From Alligator mississippiensis (taxonomy: Eukaryota > Chordata > Crocodylia > Alligatoridae), in assembly GCF_030867095.1 (NCBI RefSeq), contig NC_081824.1, positions 168,400,933-168,464,932 on the forward strand: a stretch of DNA of 64,000 bases, in the 5' to 3' direction. Made by a program: the position numbers and the translations under genes. This document shows, piece by piece, positions 47,264 through 59,288 of this stretch; within the stretch, counting starts at the first letter, position 1, and each line of letters begins with the position of its first letter. The notes under the pieces were generated by a model that worked only from the letters and a program-made list of their open reading frames with translations, was not told the origin of the DNA and ran no database searches.

Positions 47264-50085
47264 GTCATAAAGTCATAGAGTCATAGGGAAGTAGAGCTGG
47301 AAGGGACCTCCAGAGGTCATCTAGTCCAACCCCCTGCCTGAGGCAGGATCATTCCTATCCAAACTATTACATGCAACCATAATCTAAACTCTGCGTAGGA
47401 CTACCCTCAACCCTGACACATCGACCTAACACTTGAACCTGCCACAAGTAAAACAGGGGAACCATGGCAGCCAATGTCCTGCTTCTATAAAATGTTGTCA
47501 ATATATGCTCAAGCGCTCCTGGGTTGTGATCATGCCCCCTGCTACAAAGGGTGGCAAAAAAACCCACAGGCCATACCAATCCGATCATGAGGTAAAATTC
47601 CTTCCTTATCCCAAATATGGTGATCAGTATGAACCTTAGCAGAGGGGCAAGACCCTCTAGCCAGGAACCTCTGGCTTTGCTCCTAGCAGGAGAATTGGCA
47701 CATCCCAGTTCAAGTCCTTGACTTTAGCTGTAGCCAACATCTAACACCTCTGGGGAGGCTTAAAAACACCCTGACACATATAGCAAAAAAGGAAGGCAGG
47801 AGGGGTGGAGGTGGGAGCAACCAGCAAAGCCCAGAAGCATAGGAAACACCCAGCGTAGAAAATAGGCATAGCTATGCCTAGATCATCCCCAACCAGTGTC
47901 CAATCTCTTCTTGAACACTTCCAGTGATAAGAGGCCACAGCTTCCCTAGGCAATCTATTCCACTGTCTCACTAGTCTTACAATGAAGACATTTTTCAGGA
48001 TATCTAATGTAAACTTATTTGCTACAACTTTAGGTCATTGATCCACATCCTCCTCTCTGCAGCAAGAGAGAAAAGGTGCTTTCCCTCCTCTTCATGACAG
48101 CCCTTCAAGCATTTGAGGACTGCTATCATGTCCCCTCTTAAGTGCCTTTTCCACAAGCTGAACATGTCTAGTCCCTTCAGCCTCTCCTCATATGTTTTGC
48201 CTTCCAAGCCCTTGATCATCTTTGTTGCCTGCCTCTGGACCCTCTCTAACTTCTCCACATCCTTTTTAAAATGTGGAACCCAGAACTGCACACACTACTC
48301 CAGATGAGGCCTAACCAGTGCTGGGTAGAGGGGCACTATTGCCACCCACATCTTGCACCTAATGCCTTTATTGATGCAGCAGCCCAAAACTGTATTCACT
48401 TTTTGTGCAGCTGCATCACACTGCAGACTCATATTGAGTCTGTGGTCTACCAAGACTCCCAAGTCCTTTTCCATGGAGCTACCATCCAGCCAGGTATCCC
48501 CCATTTTGTATTTGTGTTTTTTATTATACCTCCTGAGGTGTAGCACCTTGCATTTGTCCACATTGAACTTCATCCTTTTAGCTCTAGCCCAACTTCCCGA
48601 TCTGTCAAGTTCCTTCTGAACTGTGCTCACATCCTCCAATGTGTTCACAGTCCTTTCCAGACTCATGTTGTCTACAAACTTGCTTAAGAAGCATTTTATG
48701 CCAGCCTCCAAATCATTATAAACACCTTGAACAGCACCAGGCCCAAAACAGACCACTGTGGGACGCCACTTGAAACCTCCTGCCATTCTGACATGGAGCT
48801 GTTATTAATTATCCTTTTCTTGCACCTATTGAACCAGTTATCTATCCACCTTGTAGTAGTTTTATTCAGCCCACATTTCTCCAATTTGTTTATTAGAAAG
48901 CCACATGGGACCTTGTCAAAAGCCTTGCCGAAGTCCAGATACACTATATCTACAGCATTCCTTTCACCCACCCACGTAGTTACTTTGTCAAAGATTTGAC
49001 ATGATTTGTTTTTCATAAGTCCATGCTGGCTACTTACAATCAACCTTTCATCCCCCAGATGCTTGCAATGGCCTTCCTTAGGATATGCTCTAGGAACTTC
49101 CCAGGTATTGAGGTGAGGCTAACTGGTCTATAATTCCCCAGGTCCTCCTTCTTGCCTTTTTTAAAGAGGGGCACTACAGTGACACTTTTCCAGTCCTCTG
49201 GTACCTGGCCCATCTCCCATGACTTCATGAAGATCATTGCCAATGGCTCTGAGATCTCCTCTGCCAGTTCCTTCAGGACCCTGGACTGAAGCTCATCTGG
49301 CCCTGCTGATCTGAATTCATACAGACCCAACAAAAGCTCTCTGACCCTCTCTTTTGTTATTTCCTCCCTTAGCTTGCTCCCTTCTTTATCCAGATAATCC
49401 CTATTAGATGTCTGGCAGTTTAATGTTTTGTGAAGACTGAGGCAAAGTAGCTGTTGAGTAGCTCTGCCTTCTTTGTATCTTCTGACTGGAGTTCCCTCTG
49501 GCTTGTTAACAGAGGGTCCTCTGCTAACAGAGGGGGACCCACAGCTTACTTTCTGGCCAACATGCTTACAGAACCTCTTCTCATTGTCCTTAACCTCTTT
49601 GGCCATGTGCAGCTCATTCTTTATTTTTGTCTTCCTAATTTTGTCCCTGCAAGTCCTAACTGTTTCTGGGTACATGTCCTTGGTGACCTGCCCATTCTTC
49701 CATTGCCTGTATGCTTTCCTTTTGCATTTGAAGCATGTTAGAAACTCCTTGTGCAGCCACATTGGTCTGTTACCATTCTTCTTGTATTTCCATCATGTTG
49801 GAACAGTTTCTTATTGGGTTTCCAATACTGTGTCCCTTAGAAGCTCCCAGTACTCCTGGGCACCTTTATCCTTCAATCTATCTTCCCATGGCACCATGCC
49901 TATCAGTTCCTTGAGTCAGATGAAATCCACCTTTTTGAAATCTAGTGTCCTAATTGTGGTGACCTCATGCCTTCCCTGTCCCAGCCCATCTGTGGCAATT
50001 GAATGTCTGTGGAGCCCCTGCTTCCTAAGAACTGCTACCTTAGGAGAAGGGCCAAAGATATGGGTAAATCTAGGATTTCCTAAAG
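47264..50085 (-). mobile_element. CR1 LINE, 2.8 kb, 5'-truncated
   Basis: The 3' end begins at 47264 with the reversed 'agtcatagagtcatagg' terminus. Minus-strand frames encode the ORF2 endonuclease-RT linker and RT. 49762-49040 has SAGPDELQSRVLKELAEEI and LFKKGKKEDLGNYRPVSL; 49043-48696 has IVYLDFGKAFDKV; 48786-48295 has FVDNMSLERTVNT in place of FADD; 48291-48022 has FWVPHFKKDVEKLERVQR. The altered catalytic motif and frame breaks show it is inactive. No ORF1 is present. Confidence 0.9.
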
Positions 50086-53000
50086 GACATGTGACACATG
50101 GCCCCTCAGACCAAAGTGTGGCTGGAGTCCCAGGGCTTGCAGGGACACCAGGGAGCTAGGCAGAGAGCCCATACACAAGAGGGAAGGAACCCAACTCCTG
50201 ACACTATCACTGCCACCACTACTCTTAGGTGGCCCAGGGTCAGGGGGAATCCAAGAGCTGCTTTTATCCATGTTCCAGCCAGAGGCTGTGGAGAGGGGCA
50301 GTGTGGGGTGCCAAACTCTGCTGGGGATAGCAGCAGAGGCAGAACACAGGTGCCTTCTTCCTGCGCCTGCTCCCTCTCCCCTCCCCCCGGATGTCCCCTG
50401 CTGGCTAAAAGAGCAGGCACCGGAAGGAGGAATGTGCAAGCAGTTACCTTGATCCCTGATCAAATCTGGCTCCCTGTGCAACTGTTTCCTGCAGCCTGAG
50501 GGGGTAGGAGTGGCACTGGGGTTCCCCCTGCACCCAGGTCAGCTAGGGACAGCAGTAGCAGTGGTGGAAGGGGGTTTGACCGCACTGCCAAACTCTCCTG
50601 GATCCACCCTGGCCAGGGACAGCTGTGCACCTCCCTCCCTGACATCTCTAGGCCCATGCCCGGCAGGAGTGTCAGTGAAGGGAGATATTGAGGTCACTTC
50701 CTTTAACTACAGCCCACAGTTAGAAAGGGTCAAAACAGACTTGATGTGTGCAAAGAAAAGTTCATCGTTACCAAAGTTCCAGGGGATGTGTGCCTTTGTG
50801 GGGAGAGGAGGGAAGCTAATTCCAGACTGACTGGCTTCTTGGCCCTCCAGAGCTCCCATGAAGCAAGGAAGTAGTGCACTCAGTCAGTCATCAGCCATGT
50901 CCCAGGGAAAGGTAATTCTTCTTTGGCCTGCCTGGACCTGTCCTTATAAACAAGCAGGGCTCCACAGGGAAAGCAGGGTTACAGATTTCATAAGAAACCT
51001 CTCTTCTGTGGTGGAGAAATGAGCTAGACACAAAGAAAATGCTCATGGCACCTCAGGAGCATACACATAGCTGTGGATAGCTAGCTGATGGAGACTGGTA
51101 GAACCCCCCAAGGCAGGCAAGGATGACTTTGGGTCTGTGAAGGCTGAGTGTATGGACTGCTCACAGGATGAAAGGGGTAAGTGGTAAGCAACATACATAC
51201 ATGGCAAGAGGCTGTCTCTGCTGCCAAATCACATACCTAGGGGAGGTGTCTGTCTTACAGAATCTGCACACACACCCAGGGTGACCTCTTCCTCCCCTTG
51301 TATGCCTACAGGTGAGGCATCTGCCCCACACAAGTGAACCTCCATTTACAAGTGAAGACATGTGCTTGCACTGTTACACTGACATCTTAGCCACCTCTCA
51401 CACATGCACACAGGTAAGACATTCCCCGCACCCTGCCTTGCACATTTCATCTCAGTTCGTTTTAAACACTTTCTTAGCACATCAAGCGAAACAAGCCTTG
51501 ACCAAAAGGAACACATTCAGATTCTCTGAAGTCTCTGTTTGAGGCCAACACAGCCTCCCCTGCCCAGGGTGAGGCTTCACATTGCGTTAGAGGCTTAAAC
51601 CTCTGGGATCATTTGTCATTTCTCTTGATGTGCTAAGTTGCCACATAGAGGGATTATTATTATTTGGTATTTGTGTCGTACTACAACCCATGAGAGATCA
51701 GAATGTCATTGAGCAAGGGGTTGGGCAAATGCATAGGAAGAGGAAGTTCCTTTGCTGTAAACCTTACTACCTTAGGCCATGATTCTACATCTGGAACTGG
51801 GTGGGCAGTAGCCTGAGTCCATGCAGTGCCTTGTTGACTTCAGCCAGGCTGTGTGTAAGTGTAGGGGTGCACTTATGGAGAGATCTTTGCAAGATTGCAT
51901 ACTCATTAAAGGCAAGAGGCAACAAGTGAGAGTAACAAACAGTTAGAGGGAGGCACAGGTGAGGGGAAGAGAGGGGGAGGGGAAGAGGTCTCTTGATGAG
52001 ATCCCTTGGTTACTGAAAGACTTGTTTCCCAGTGTCCTGAACTTTGTGCAGTGACATATACCAGCACAAGGGGTAAAAAGCTATTTGTCTGATCTGGTTA
52101 GGTTTGATGCTCCACCAGCACCACAGTAAATAACTACACAAGATGCAGGTGCCAGATGCAGGGACTGTCGGGCCCACTATATATTCATTTCTTGATGGTA
52201 ATTAGATGCCCAGTAGAGGTCACTGAAATCTATTTTACTTTTATTTTTTAAATAATTTGTTTACACATATTCAAGTTACTTGAATCTATTACTGTGCCTA
52301 GGGATCGTCTGTTGTAACCACTGTTGTTATCAAACTCTTGTTATCATCAATCTCCATGCCTTATTTCCACTGCTTGCATATTACACTGACATGTTGAGTG
52401 TTCACCTAATCTGCATGCTCTTTAAAGACGGAAGCCATGTCTACTTGTTTTCCTGTCTACACGCCACATTGGGGCCTTTGGGCACTATTTCAATATAAAT
52501 AATATTTAGGAAAGGAAAGTCATTAATGTCTGCTCTTGGGCACTTATTGCTGGAGACCCTGGTTGCCAAAAGTATTTGTCTGCAGAACTCAAGAACAGGG
52601 CTTCTTCTAGGGGTTAACTTTAATCATTGTTAAAGCTGAGCCCAGACTTTACTCTTATGTAGTGGAAGGAGTTGAATTCAAAGTAGGATTAGAGTGTTGT
52701 TGTAGTTGTGATGGTCCAGGGGATATGCAAAAAGCACGGGGTGGGGTGGGGGGGGTGGGGGGTTGATCAATTGTATAGTTGGGAGAAATGTTAAATAGGT
52801 TTTCCAGCACTAAGTGCCCTTCTTCAGATCTATCTGCTTGGCCCATCTAAATCTTGTAAAGATAAGACATACTAGTTTCTGCAGCCAGTAGCATTACATG
52901 CAACTGCCTTTGACTCCCCAGATCAAAAAGTTAGGCACACATTTACAATTAGGTCAACAGGGGCATGAGTCCAGAGCAGGGCTCAAAATCACACCTCTGG

Positions 53001-53384
53001 AGCTATAGCAAGACACCATAACCCCTCAGCCACAAAACTGGTGGGATGATTTGTACAGTTTACTGGCTGATTATCACTACCTAGTAGGTGCACACTCCAA
53101 GCATATTGACAGGATGTGCATGCCTGTTCCACTGCATCTAATACATTTAGCTATCCCAAGGAGATGAGCTTGGCTGTTCCTGTTGTTCCAAGATTCCAAG
53201 GTCTTTGGGTACCCCACTACTATATCTGGTCACCCCAAAATCCCCTTGTGCCTGGGAAGCCCAATTCATCCATGAGGATTGCTTTCCCACTGAGACCTCA
53301 GCCAGATGGGACTTTTCCAGATGGGAACTACCCAGGAAACCTCAGAAGGACTTGTCAAGGCTGCTCCTTGACTCTCAGATTCAC
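50086..53384. other. Intergenic, no gene
   Basis: 50.09-50.7 kb is GC-rich with loosely repeated blocks ('ccaaactctgctggggatag' against 'ccaaactctcctggatccac'), perhaps an old element I cannot name. A G-rich tract lies at 52739-52764. I see nothing else of note. Confidence 0.4.
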
Positions 53385-53560
53385 AGAAGTTTAGGGCTGG
53401 AAGGGACTTCATGAGATCATCGGGTCCAGCCCCCCTGCTCTGGGCAGGAAAGTCTGCTGGGGGCAAATAAACCCAGCAAGATGTGCATCCAGTCTCCTTC
53501 GGAAGATCTCCACAGTAGGTGCCTGCACCACCCCCACTGGGAGTCTATTCCAGGTCTGGT
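53385..53560 (-). mobile_element. CR1 LINE 3'-end fragment
   Basis: 'agtttagggctggaaggga', 'gagatcatcgggtccagcc' and 'gtctccttcggaagatctcc' are a CR1 3' UTR in reverse, about 175 bases long. Confidence 0.75.
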
Positions 53561-55254
53561 CACAGATTCAGCTGGAGCAAGATGTAGAGGAGGGTGAAAG
53601 CATTTCCTGAGTGTACTCTGCCTGCCTGGGATACAGGGAAGGAGAGGGGAGGATATCTCTACAGGGAGCCTACCCCACTTGCATCACAGTGGAGAGCTGA
53701 GCCACTCCAGCTACAGGAAGCCTGTGAGTAGATCTATTATTTCAAGCTCCTGTGTTGGGACACACCTTGTCAGATGCCTGTCTGTCTCACCAGTTTGGAC
53801 ACAAGATGAAGGTGAAGCTGAGTGGGCTGAGCCTTCATTGCCTCCTTCTGGCGAGGAATTGTTACTTCTCAGGCTCCTGACATCCATTCCACCAGCAGTC
53901 AAGGTTGTAAGTTCTTTACTAAATAGGGGGATTTATCTCTCCACAGGGTGGCACCTGCCCCTCCGGGGGTCTCTATATAGTTACACTGGTCTATATAAAG
54001 TGCTGCCGCTTGGAAAGTATTTTGAAGAGATTCCTTCCTGCTCTTCACTGAGGGTCATAAATTCAGATGGTATTTAAGAGAATCTCAAATGTATTTCCAG
54101 GGCTGTTTGCAGAGGGCTTTAGCATCAAGCAGAGGTCCCTTAAAATAAAGGGATTATTGGGAGTCAAGTGTTAGATTACCTGGTGCTTGTTAATTGAACT
54201 TCAGAGGCTTTCGCAAGCAACTAGCTCCAGCAGGGAGCGGTGTGTTGGTATTAACAGTGTTATATACATGAATATAATGTAACATAATGAAATGCTTTAC
54301 AGCATCTCACACCTCTGTTCTCAGCTGAACCTGCTGCCCAGCTCACAGAAACACAGCATGAAGGAGACTGATCAGTGGCCCAAGGTAGGTGCTAGCAACC
54401 AGGACTCCTGACTTCCAGCGCTTAGGGCAGGGGACTGGGAGTCAGAACCCCCAATTTCTGGTTCTAATTCTGTTTCTAATTTGTTTTTTGACCTACAGCT
54501 GGTAAGCTGAGGTCTGATACTGAGGGGTACTGAGCCCTTCTAGCACTGAAAGAAGCCAATGGGAATCATGGGTGCTCAGAATATCTGAAAATCAGCCCAT
54601 GAACCTATTGTGAAGTTCAGTTCCTCTAGACGTGTAAAGTGCTTGGGTGCCTACAGTAGGCACCCACAGAAACCTGAACAGGCCACAACTGTGAAGGCTC
54701 CAAGGCGGCAAGGCCCAGTGGAAATGAGAAACCTCATCAGCTATGAAAATTTCATCAGCTGGCGCTGGGGAGGCAAGAATCTGGAAGTGAAGAGCAGATG
54801 GGCAGCCTGGATTCTTGGAGCCATTGTCCTTCTGCCTGTTATCTGACTCCACTGCAGAGAGAGGATTTGGAGAATTTATAGCGGGACAAGTATTGAAGGC
54901 TTTCTTGAAATATCCCTGCCTGACGCGTGGCCTGGTGCAGCAGGCACATGCTGGGTGTGATATAGATGTTCTGTCCTATTCACTGGTGCTACATTCCTAG
55001 GGTCATGGAAGCAGGGCCCTGCTGAGCCCCTGTCTTCATCTGTGTAAGAAAAGAGCCCTTTCTGAGGGGTTCAGCAGCACTGTAAACCTATACACCAGCC
55101 TTTTGCCACCTGAGCTGGGACCTAAAGGGGGTCACCAAGGCAACAAGTTTATAGAGTCTCACCAAAGCAATATGACCTATGACAATATTTCAATACTTCA
55201 TCTTGATTTGGCTTAATTAATTAACCACACTAATATCTGCACAGGAAATACGAA
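53561..55254. other. Intergenic, no feature identified
   Basis: No supported exon or repeat. Confidence 0.4.
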
Positions 55255-55735
55255 TAGGTTAGACAGTGGATTTGTACAAGATGGTTTGGATAGGGATGAT
55301 CCTGCCTCAGGCAGGGGGCTTGGACTAGATCAGTGGTTCTCAACCTTTTTTCTACCAGGACCCATTTGTAAACATTGATGGCCAGTCTCAACCCAGTGCC
55401 CCTCACTCCTGACCCACTGCCTCCTACCCCCAGGCCCCAGCCTCCCATTGTGTGGGCTCAGGGTGTGTGTATGGGGCGGGGTGTGTATGTGTGTGGGGCA
55501 TGAGAGGCCCCAAGAAGCTCCTTGCTGGCTGGAGCTCTGCTAGCCTGCACGGAAAAAAACCAGTTTCCCACACTTGTCTCCTTTAAAAGAGAATCCATTT
55601 TTAAAGTTTGTTTACAACCCTTTCATGTATTTTCGTGACCCACTTTTGGGTCGTGACCCATGGGTTGAGAAACGCTGGACTAGATGATGTTTGACAGTCC
55701 TTTCCAGCCCTACTTTCTATGATTCTATAACTGAA
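55255..55735 (+). mobile_element. CR1 LINE 3' end, split by a hAT element
   Basis: The CR1 sequence 'atggtttggatagggatgat ... gggggcttggactagat' resumes after the inserted element as 'gactagatgatgtttgacagt', then 'ctttccagccc' and the 'tatgattctata' terminus. Removing the insertion and one copy of its duplication rejoins the CR1 exactly. Confidence 0.85.
55331..55677. mobile_element. Non-autonomous hAT-type MITE, 347 bp, nested in CR1
   Basis: Ends are CAGTGGTTCTCAACCTTTTT and, read inward from the right, CAGCGTTTCTCAACCCATGG. The 8-bp target duplication GACTAGAT is perfect (55323-55330 and 55678-55685). No transposase frame. It postdates the CR1 it interrupts. Confidence 0.93.
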
Positions 55736-56814
55736 CAACAGTAAGAGGGAGACAGTAGTAGAGGCAGCGGTCAGAATTACATGTGCTGTAAGAATGGAAG
55801 AGAGGAGCTGGTTCAGATTGGGATCAAGATGCATCGGCAGCACTGTGCGTGGGAGTCCCAGGACTGTAATAACAAGAGATTCTGCAGATCACAATTGAGG
55901 GGCGTTGGCAGAATGGTATTGTGTGCTTTTCCCCGCAGTCTGCTGGTAGGCATTATCTTCAGCCCCTGCACTTTCAGAAGCATCCATTTCCCCTACATCT
56001 GTTCGAGTGGATTTTTCCACTCTGTTTATCTCTTTCCCTCTCCACCTGGCCCCACAAACAGGTTAGAGTCCTCTGTTTATACTATCATAACTATTGCCAT
56101 AGCAACAGGCTATGATGTGCCCCAGGACTGAATGTGACGTACAGCCTTCCGGGGAAGGGAGAGGAGGCAGGGCTTTTTTAGGGGGAATTGGTTACATAAC
56201 AAAGGAAAAAACCTGCTGTTCTGGACACTGGTCTCTGCTGGAGTAACACAGTTGAGCGATAATCTGAGGCAAAGGTATTGTCCCTTGTTCCTGCAATCTA
56301 GCTTTTTGCATGGAGGGAGGAAAAATCTCCTTCGATAAACTCTTGTGAATCACAGCTTTGCCTCCTTTGATCGTCCCTGTGATAGTCAGGGGCCACACTT
56401 CTCCTGTTGCAATCCTGTGTTGTGGCCTCCCGGCCATCCCATTTGCAGACTCTCTGGATCCCTCATGTGAACACATCTCATATGAACACCCAGCTGCTGG
56501 CAGCAACAAGAAAAAAGGAAGGGGAGGCAAGAGCAGAAAAAAAGGCCTTTGTTGGGTTGTTTCAACAAGGCTACGTTCCCCTCCCCTGGGCCAGAGCAAT
56601 GTCCCTAGGGCCAGGCTTCATTCATGGGGCCAGGGTAGGAGTGGAAACTCAGGACTGGGTGAGCCTGGGCACTGAATTTCACCTCATCCAGGACGGGGGG
56701 GGCTTTGGTGGGGCAGGTGGAGCAGGCTGCCAGGCCACTCTTCCCTGCGTGTGCCAGAGGACAGGGTCCTGAAGCACGCATTGCCCTGAAGAGGCACCCC
56801 AGCCCTGAGTCTGT
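55736..56814. other. Intergenic, no feature identified
   Basis: No supported exon or named repeat. Confidence 0.4.
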
Positions 56815-57073
56815 GGGTATGTGTATGTGTGCACACATGTCCCCTGCCTGGCCATACACAGGTGTGTATGTGTGTGTAAGTGTGTCTCCACCTTGGCCCT
56901 ACATGGGTGTGTGGCCATCCCCTCCCTGGCCATAAGGAGAAGTAGTGTGTGTTGTGTGTCCTCCTTGGCTGTAAATGGGGGGGCGGGGGGTGCATCCCCT
57001 CTGGCTATACACAGGTGCGTGTGCATGCATGTGAGTCCTCCCTGGCCGTACACGGGTGCGTGCGCCATATACC

Positions 57074-57110
<37 letters not shown>

Positions 57111-57310
57111 CATCCCCTCCCGAGCCATATACGGCAGGGGGTGGAGCTGGTGTGCGTGTGTTACAGGTGTGTGTCCCCATTCCCTCCCTGGGCATAGGGA
57201 GGAGGGGAAAGGGGGGTGTCCACCTTGGCTGTACCCGGAGGGGGGGCGCATCCTCTCCCTGGCCCACACACAGGTGTGTGTGCATGCGTGCGTACGTGTC
57301 CCTCCCTGCT
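56815..57310. repeat. GT-rich minisatellite upstream of the CpG island
   Basis: A degenerate unit of about 50-70 bases, roughly 'catcccctccctggccatacac' followed by (TG)n, recurs seven or more times. The longest pure (GT)n tract is about 57077-57108. The many open frames on both strands here are products of the repetition, not genes. Confidence 0.85.
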
Positions 57311-57330
57311 TGCAAACGGAGCTTACGTCA

Positions 57331-57850
57331 CAGCACATCCCCCTCCCTATTCCCCACGACTGAGCCGTTTAGTTCTTTCCCAGAAGCGCTGCTTCCATTC
57401 CTCCCCCCTTCAACGTCGTCACTTGGTTTCTTCCTCCTCTCCCCGCCCTCCGCGCGGTTTCCATGGCGACCCGCGAGGCTCCGCTCCTCCTCCCTCCAGA
57501 AGCGCGCTGCGTGGCCGCTGGGATGACGCGCGACGCCCGTGCGTGGGGATTCCGCCGGATTACCCAGCATGCCCCGCGGCAACATGGCCGCCTGAGCCCA
57601 GCGCGCGCGGGGCCGGGCAGAGCGGGGGCAAAGTTTGGGGTGGGTCCGAGGCGGAGCCCAACCGGGCCGGAACTGGCCGCAAAGTCCCCGCGAGTCCGGG
57701 CGGGAGCGGGGCCCAGCCGCGGGGAGGGCAGGGAGCTCTGCCAGGTCAGCACCGAGCCCGGGGCCGCAACGGCCGGGGGGGGGGGGCTACTCAGGGCGCA
57801 TGCGCAAGGAGCCAGCACTTGGAGGGGAGCCGGGATGGGGGATTAGAATG
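57331..57850 (+). promoter_or_regulatory. TJAP1: CpG-island promoter, probably of TJAP1
   Basis: CpG-dense DNA. An X-box/RFX-like site GTTTCCATGGCGAC lies at 57457-57470, a ZNF143-like site ATTACCCAGCATGCCCC at 57559-57575, and a YY1-like site AACATGGCCGCC at 57581-57592. The last two are often found at housekeeping start sites. A possible exon-1 donor is ctgccag|gtcagc at 57744. The name rests only on gene order (ABCC10-DLK2-TJAP1 in mammals); no TJAP1 coding sequence is in the window. A divergent transcript is possible. Confidence 0.5.
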
Positions 57851-58524
57851 GAGCCAGGGGCAGGGGCCGGGATCCCTGATTGGTTCCCAGGGGCCGAGGG
57901 GGCGGGGCAAAGTGGGGCATGGGAGGGAGCCAAGCTGGAGTCCTGCAGGGCATGGGGAGGGGGGCCAGTGCCTCCTGGCAGGAAACTCTGCCCCCCTGCC
58001 TGGGGAGCAGAGTAGGGCAGGGAGCCATCCTGCTCTGGCGGGGGCCACAGTGGGGAAAGAGTGGGAGGCAGGAGCAAGGCTGTCTGGGTGTGGAAGAGAG
58101 AGGGGCTTCCCTGCTTGCCTAGAAACCCTCCTTGGTGTCACAGAGGGGTGCTGTGGGTGGGGTTGTGAGTCTGAACAAGCTCCCAGGGGGCTAGGGGAAA
58201 GGGTTAGGCAAACGCATTGCTGAGCAGGCAATGCAGAAGCATGTCTGGGTCTGGGCTAGAGCTTCAGTGGGTAGGAGGCTGTGTGTGGGGAACCTGTGAA
58301 TGGGTGCATGCTTACAGCTGGGATTATGATCAGGAGAAAGGCTGTTCTGTTCGAGGAGAGCGCCAGTGAGAGAGGGATCTGTGAATCTGGTAGGGCGGAG
58401 AACTTGCTGTGTTGGGTTCAAGAGATGGCAGCTGGGATCAGCCCACTGAAAAGCACAGCTCAGCAATGTGAGATTGCACCCCTCTTGCAAGGGCTTCACA
58501 AAGGTGCAATCCTGTGTTTTGCAG
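57851..58524 (+). other. Intron-like sequence downstream of the CpG island
   Basis: G-rich sequence that grades out of the island. No further exon recognised. Confidence 0.35.
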
Positions 58525-58611
58525 GATCAGAACTAATTCAGAGACAGCTGAACAAAAGGGATTACTCAGGAGGAAGAGGTGAATCCTCTGGATACGAACA
58601 CCGCAGGGCAG
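58525..58611 (+). other. TJAP1: Candidate 5' UTR exon (87 bp) of TJAP1
   Basis: A good acceptor (cctgtgttttgcag) precedes it and a good donor (GGGCAG|gtaagg) follows. One frame is open throughout (SELIQRQLNKRDYSGG...), but it does not match TJAP1 protein as I recall it and has no ATG, so a non-coding exon is more likely. Promoter proximity is the only link to that gene. Confidence 0.4.
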
Positions 58612-58986
58612 GTAAGGACACTAGGAATGGGGTGGGGCTGCACCTGACTATGTTCCGGAAGTCCCATAGTGCACATGTGTGAGGCATGTTTCCTGCAAAG
58701 GGATCTTCTGCAAGTCCAGCGTATTAGAGTACTCTTCTGTTCTGTGAGGCCCCTGTTGCCTAAATGAAGTCCCCAGAAAGGATGGTAGAAGCAGAGGTGC
58801 TGATTAAGAAGGGAGCTGGTTGGTGGAATTCATTAACATACTGGGCACAGGAGACAGGGTGGTTTGTAGTGTTTTTTGTGCCACATGAAAGGAACCTTTT
58901 AAAGCCCTCTTTTCCAGTGATGGAGGCCTAAAGCAAATGTGTGGGAACAAGACATAATTTGAGCCTAGAGTTTGTTGCCTGATTAA

Positions 58987-59023
58987 CAAATGGTCTGTCA
59001 AGTCAGAGTTGACAGACCATTTG
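58987..59023. repeat. Perfect 15-bp inverted repeat, 7-base loop
   Basis: The left arm CAAATGGTCTGTCAA (58987-59001) and the right arm TTGACAGACCATTTG (59009-59023) are exact reverse complements around the loop gtcagag. Confidence 0.9.
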
Positions 59024-59104
59024 CATCTGAGGGATGTACTAACCCAAATTGCATTCAGTAGTTGGTATACTAGAAATCAGTACCTTTGCTGCTGTCTTTT
59101 AATT

Positions 59105-59288
59105 CAGTGGGGGCCAACCTTTTTGGCCTTTATGCCACCAATTAGCCCTTCCTGAGTGCCACTCCAATCCACCTTCTTTTGTCTGATCCACTGCTCTGTT
59201 TTCTGCTTCCTTCCTGTCTTCTGCTACGATGCTTATCCTCTCCTGATCTGCTGCCACTTGTACTCATGCTGCAGGTTGACCACCTCTG
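59105..59288. mobile_element. Short hAT-type MITE, 184 bp
   Basis: Ends are CAGTGGGGGCCAACCTTTTT and, read inward from the right, CAGAGGTGGTCAACCTGCAG. Flanking octamers TTTTAATT (59097-59104) and TTTTAGTT (59289-59296) match at 7 of 8 positions. Non-coding. Confidence 0.8.

Noticed and set aside
50086-50700. GC-rich region as a hAT element
   Set aside because: Blocks repeat loosely, but I could not find inverted ends or a flanking duplication.
57216-58223. 335-codon open frame on the plus strand over the CpG island
   Set aside because: High GC removes stop codons in all frames. Composition is Arg/Gly/Pro/Ser-rich, overlapping frames are equally long, and no family motif is visible.
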